From contig CAZWVM010000001.1 of the NCBI GenBank assembly GCA_964637705.1, positions 40,989 to 104,988 of the forward strand: a DNA stretch of 64,000 nt, read 5' to 3'. The stretch comes from CAZWVM01 sp964637705 (lineage in GTDB: Bacteria; UBA8481). The notes beneath the pieces were generated by a model that was not told the origin of the DNA, did not search any database, and saw nothing but the letters and a program-made list of their open reading frames with translations. Of this stretch, positions 60,599 through 64,000 are shown piece by piece; position 1 is the first letter of the stretch; each line of letters opens with the position of its first letter. Made by a program: the position numbers and the translations under genes.

Positions 60599-62116
60599 TC
60601 ACTCGTTTCCGGTCGCCAGGGCGCCGAGACGCTCGGCGTCCACCTCGCCGCGCGCGAAGGTGCCGACCGCCCATCCCTCGTGCATCACCATCATCCGGTC
60701 GCTCATTCCCATCAATTCCGGCAGTTCGCTCGTCACGAGAACGACCGCGACGCCGAGCTTCTTCAGGTCGTTGATGAGGTTGTAGATCTCCTGCTTCGCC
60801 CCGATGTCGACGCCGCGGGTCGGTTCGTCGAGGAGCAGGACGCGGGGGCCCGTGGCGAGCCATTTCCCCAGGACGACCTTCTGCTGGTTGCCGCCCGAGA
60901 GATTACGGACGGTCTGCGCCGCGGACGGCGTCTTGATCTTCAGGTCCCGGATCAGCCGGTTCTGACGCGCGAAATCGGCCGCGTCATCGATCACGCCCTT
61001 CCTCGCCACGCTCTCGAGCGAAGCCATGGAGACGTTGTCCCCGACTGTCAAACCCAGGACCAGCCCGAAGAGCTTCCGGTCCTCCGTCACCAGCGCGATC
61101 CCGGCCTTGATCGCATCCCCCGGATCCTCGCACTTCACCACCTCGCCCCCGACCTTAAGCGTCCCGTCCCAGTACTCGGGCGGGAACCCGGCGAAGATCG
61201 AGGTGAGGACCTCGGTGCGTCCGCTGCCCATCAGGCCGTAGATGCCGAAGACCTCCCCCGCGCGGACGGAGAAGGAGATGTCGGCGACGAGGAACTCGCC
61301 CGGCAGCAGCGGGTGCCGCACCTGCCAGTTCTGGACCTCCAAGAGGGGCCGGCCCGGTTCCTTCTCCAGCCGGGGATAGAGATTCGTGATCTCGCGGCCG
61401 ACCATCGCGCGGACGATGTCGTCCTTGGACATCGCGGCCGCGGGCGTGGGGGCGAGCACGCTCTTCCCGTCCCGGAGCACCGCGACCTCGTCGCAGATCC
61501 TCTTCAGCTCGTCGAGCTTGTGGGAGATGTAGACCATCGTGACGCCGTCGGCCTTGAGCCGCCCCATGATCGCGAAGAGCTTCTCGACCTCCTTGTCCGA
61601 AAGGGCGGAGGTCGGCTCGTCGAGGACGAGGATGCGGGCGTCGCGGGAGAGAGCCTTGGTGATCTCGACGAGCTGCATCTGGCCGAGCTTGAGATCCCGC
61701 ACGGGAGCGGCGGGATCGAGATCGAGGTCGTAGCGGCGGATCATCTCGGCGACCTTCGCATACGAGACGCCGCGATCGATGATCCCCCGGGGCGCGTTTT
61801 CGTGCCCGAGGAGGATGTTCTCCGCGACGGTCAATTCGCGGAAGAGGTTCAGCTCCTGGTGGATGATGGCGATGCCCTTCTGCTCGGCGTCGTCGGTGCC
61901 GGCGAAGCGGCAGACCTCGCCGTCGACGACGATCTCGCCCTCGTAGGAGCCGAAGGGATAGATGCCCGAGAGGACCTTCATGAGCGTGGACTTGCCGGCG
62001 CCGTTCTCGCCGCAGAGCGCGACGATGCGGCCCTTCTCGACGGAAAGGGTGACGCCGTCGAGCGCGCGCACGCCGGGGAAGTCCTTCACGATGTTCCTGA
62101 GCTCGAGGTAGCTCAC
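60599..62116 (-). CDS. xylG: Xylose-type ABC transporter ATP-binding protein
   Basis: A 505-residue tandem ATPase of the XylG/RbsA family. GTG 62116 is chosen because GGGAGGAG stands 5 nt upstream; the longer frame from 62143 lacks one. In the first half the Walker A is GENGAGKST near 35 and Walker B is ILVLDEPTSAL. In the second half a degenerate P-loop (GLMGSGRTEV) and the intact signature LSGGNQQKVVLGKWL precede VLLLDEPTRGVD. This asymmetry is normal for sugar transporters of this class. FPGVRALDGVTL at the N-terminus is typical. No xylF binding-protein gene follows or precedes within the window, so the substrate (xylose, ribose or other) is not fixed. Confidence 0.94.
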   Translation of the reverse strand: MSYLELRNIVKDFPGVRALDGVTLSVEKGRIVALCGENGAGKSTLMKVLSGIYPFGSYEGEIVVDGEVCRFAGTDDAEQKGIAIIHQELNLFRELTVAENILLGHENAPRGIIDRGVSYAKVAEMIRRYDLDLDPAAPVRDLKLGQMQLVEITKALSRDARILVLDEPTSALSDKEVEKLFAIMGRLKADGVTMVYISHKLDELKRICDEVAVLRDGKSVLAPTPAAAMSKDDIVRAMVGREITNLYPRLEKEPGRPLLEVQNWQVRHPLLPGEFLVADISFSVRAGEVFGIYGLMGSGRTEVLTSIFAGFPPEYWDGTLKVGGEVVKCEDPGDAIKAGIALVTEDRKLFGLVLGLTVGDNVSMASLESVARKGVIDDAADFARQNRLIRDLKIKTPSAAQTVRNLSGGNQQKVVLGKWLATGPRVLLLDEPTRGVDIGAKQEIYNLINDLKKLGVAVVLVTSELPELMGMSDRMMVMHEGWAVGTFARGEVDAERLGALATGNE

Positions 62117-62168
62117 GCCGCTCCTCCCGGCCGGCCGGCCCACGCCCCCGTCGACATCCGACGCACGT

Positions 62169-64000
62169 TCATCGCGACTCCCTCAACGACGATATGACCC
62201 AGCGCGTGGCGCGGGATATGACCGATTCCTTGGTCGAGAGAAACCCGACGGCGGCGGGATGCCTCACCTCGATCACCGCGCCCGAGTCGACGCGGATGTT
62301 CTGGGCGACGAGGCTTCCGAGCTTGCGAAGCCGTAGAACGGCGCCGGTCTCGACCTGGATGGACTGGTTGGAGAAAAGGATCCCGGTTTCCGCCGTCAGG
62401 CGTCCCAGCACGCGGACGGGACCGGAGAGAGAACAGAGATCGAGGCGCGTCGCGGTGACGACGGCGCCCGAGGCGATGGTGATGGTGTCGGCGATCAGGG
62501 CTCCCCTGGTGATATTGATCGTCGCGATCGTGGCCGCTCCCGGCACGTGGATGACGCCCTCCAGGGGCGTTCCCGCATTGAAGGTCGTGCCCGCCGGTTC
62601 GGTCTTCTCCACGGCATCGGAGAAGACCTCGTTGAAGGTCAGGACCGGCACGTTCTCGTAGGCGTCGCTTCCCGTGTTCCACTTCGAGGAATCGGTGACG
62701 CCGTAATCGAAGGGCGAGATCGGGCCGAAGAAGGCCTTGCGCAGGCCCGTGACGGCGTTGGATACGCCGGCCATCATGGCGGCGTAAGACCGGCCGAAGA
62801 GGCGGCGGGGTTCGCGCGCTCCGGGGGTATCGGGGCGGTCGAGGTAGACGCCGGGGAAGGCGTTGGTGAAGACATTGCCGGTCACGACGACCGACTCGGC
62901 GCCGAAGTTCAGGATCCCGTTCACGCCGACGGCATTCTCGTCCATCGCGTCGAAGCGCGGGGCGCGGAAACCGAGGATCGCGACCATCGAGTGGGTGTCC
63001 TTGCCGAAGTTGGCGGAGGAGGTCACCTTGACGCGGGAGGTGAAGGGGAACCGGAACGGCACCGACTCCTTGCCCTCCGGCCCCACCGAGTTGTCGTACA
63101 CGGTGTCCCGGTTGTCGGTGATGCCGTTGGCGAAGATGAAGAGGTTGTCGGCGTTGGTCTTGAAGTAGTACTCGATCATGCCGCCCGTGTAGTTGAAGTC
63201 GTGCCGGTGGTAGTAGATGTGGCGGTTGGTGTCGGTCTGGACGCCCGCCCCGCCGGAGAAGTTGCTGGTGACCCAGGTGCCGGAGTCGAGGTCGCGCCAG
63301 ACCATCTGCCAGTTCAAGGAGCCGGTTCCGACGACGCCGACGTACATGCGGACGTTCTGCGGACCGGTATCCGGCCACGGCGGATTCCTCATCATGAGCG
63401 GAATCCCTCCCGCGCCGAGGGGAACCTCGTTGGAGAGCGGATTGTGCCAGACCGCGGTCAGGTCGCGCTTCTGGACGATGAAGCGGAAGGGTCGCGACCG
63501 GGCCTCGGCCTCGGTTCCGAAGCGGTAGCCCGTGATGCCGTTCGCGTCGTAGGCATGCAGGAACCTCCGCGGCTGCGCGCTGAGGGGATAATAGCTCCCC
63601 GGCGCCTCCGTCCCGTTGTTGATCTCGAAGAAATACTCGATCGTGTCGCCGACGGTGGAGTTGAGCTTGAAGGTGCGGGCGTCGCCGTTGTTGCCGAGGT
63701 TGACCTTCATGCACTTGTACACCCAGGTCTTGGCCGGGTCGGGATCGCCCCCGGTCTCCCAATAGCTGTAGGAATCCGGGGGATCGGACTGCGGCAGGTA
63801 CCAGGCGATGTTGCCGTTGGCGTCGCGCCACTCGTTGCCGAGGATGATCTTGGCGGCCTGGGTCGCCCAGTCGTACGTGGCGCTTCCGACCCTGGCGACG
63901 CGGATGTGGAGGATGACGTTGAGAATCTCGTTGGGCGCCCACTGATTCGCCGTCCAGGGGTTCTCGAAGTAGCTGTCGCGCGGGTCGTAGGGCGCGGGAT
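62169..64000 (-). CDS. Large exported-type protein, beta-domain repeats plus beta-solenoid (5' end beyond window)
   Basis: About 610 residues in the window, open at base 64000, so the N-terminus and any signal peptide are missing. At least two related beta-rich domains of about 130-150 residues are seen, each ending in an IEYxF...PFRF pattern (DTIEYFFEINNG ... RPFRFIVQKRD; GMIEYYFKTNAD ... VPFRFPFTSR). They resemble carbohydrate-binding or Ig-like modules. A Gly/Asn/Val-rich region follows, and the last 150 residues (GALIADTITIASGAVVTATRL, GRLTAETGILF, VETGAVLRLRKLGSL) have the short strand periodicity of a right-handed beta-solenoid. It is probably a secreted or cell-surface protein. No catalytic residues are recognised. 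It is 52 bp upstream of xylG on the same strand. Confidence 0.8.
   Translation of the reverse strand, partial: PAPYDPRDSYFENPWTANQWAPNEILNVILHIRVARVGSATYDWATQAAKIILGNEWRDANGNIAWYLPQSDPPDSYSYWETGGDPDPAKTWVYKCMKVNLGNNGDARTFKLNSTVGDTIEYFFEINNGTEAPGSYYPLSAQPRRFLHAYDANGITGYRFGTEAEARSRPFRFIVQKRDLTAVWHNPLSNEVPLGAGGIPLMMRNPPWPDTGPQNVRMYVGVVGTGSLNWQMVWRDLDSGTWVTSNFSGGAGVQTDTNRHIYYHRHDFNYTGGMIEYYFKTNADNLFIFANGITDNRDTVYDNSVGPEGKESVPFRFPFTSRVKVTSSANFGKDTHSMVAILGFRAPRFDAMDENAVGVNGILNFGAESVVVTGNVFTNAFPGVYLDRPDTPGAREPRRLFGRSYAAMMAGVSNAVTGLRKAFFGPISPFDYGVTDSSKWNTGSDAYENVPVLTFNEVFSDAVEKTEPAGTTFNAGTPLEGVIHVPGAATIATINITRGALIADTITIASGAVVTATRLDLCSLSGPVRVLGRLTAETGILFSNQSIQVETGAVLRLRKLGSLVAQNIRVDSGAVIEVRHPAAVGFLSTKESVISRATRWVISSLRESR

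Overview
The window is high-GC DNA from a Gram-negative bacterium. Evidence for an outer membrane is a secretin, several lipoproteins and exported enzymes. No rRNA or marker gene fixes the taxon. A myxobacterial, acidobacterial, planctomycete-like or candidate-phylum origin would all fit, and I do not choose between them.

Positions 1-36276 (minus strand) hold a hybrid PKS/NRPS lipopeptide assembly line that leaves the window at its 3' end. In order of transcription the genes are: FAAL-ACP-KS-AT-KR-ACP (36276-29827), a P-loop kinase-like protein (29830-28883), KS-AT-KR-ACP (28886-24462), TubC docking-C-A-T-E-C-A-T-KS-AT-KR-ACP-C-A-T (24465-8941) and C-A-T-C-A-nMT-T-C... (8944 to beyond 1). Every junction is a 4-nt ATGA or GTGA stop/start overlap, so this reads as one translationally coupled operon. 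My hand reading of the A-domain pockets gives D-Ala, Ser, unassigned, Val-like and an unassigned N-methylated residue. The predicted scaffold is a fatty acid extended by two malonate units with ketoreduction, then D-Ala, then Ser extended by a reduced C2 unit (statine-like), then at least three more residues.

Positions 36631-48904 carry the supporting genes. A six-gene minus-strand operon (45800-39422) encodes a SyrD/PvdE-type ABC exporter, a ParA-like ATPase, a DUF697 protein, a type II thioesterase, an SPFH/band-7 protein and a LivJ-like lipoprotein. Between it and the assembly line lie a second and a third DUF697 gene. They are divergent around a shared control region, and one of them leads a plus-strand set with a small membrane protein and a short secretin. 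A Sfp-type phosphopantetheinyl transferase (48904-48164) would activate the carrier domains. Next to it is a 708-residue Cache sensor fused to a pentameric ligand-gated ion channel. The recurring DUF697 proteins, ParA, SPFH and secretin beside a lipopeptide exporter are the best candidate here for an undescribed export or membrane-organising system.

Positions 49028-64000 look like ordinary chromosomal context: a Cache-HAMP adenylyl cyclase, a membrane-anchored PhnD-like binding protein, release factor 3, an ArsB/anion-permease-type transporter, a secreted GH15-type glucoamylase, a lipoprotein acetolactate decarboxylase, a small unknown protein, a REP-like 50-bp perfect palindrome, a xylose-type ABC transporter (xylH, xylG) and the C-terminal part of a large beta-solenoid protein.
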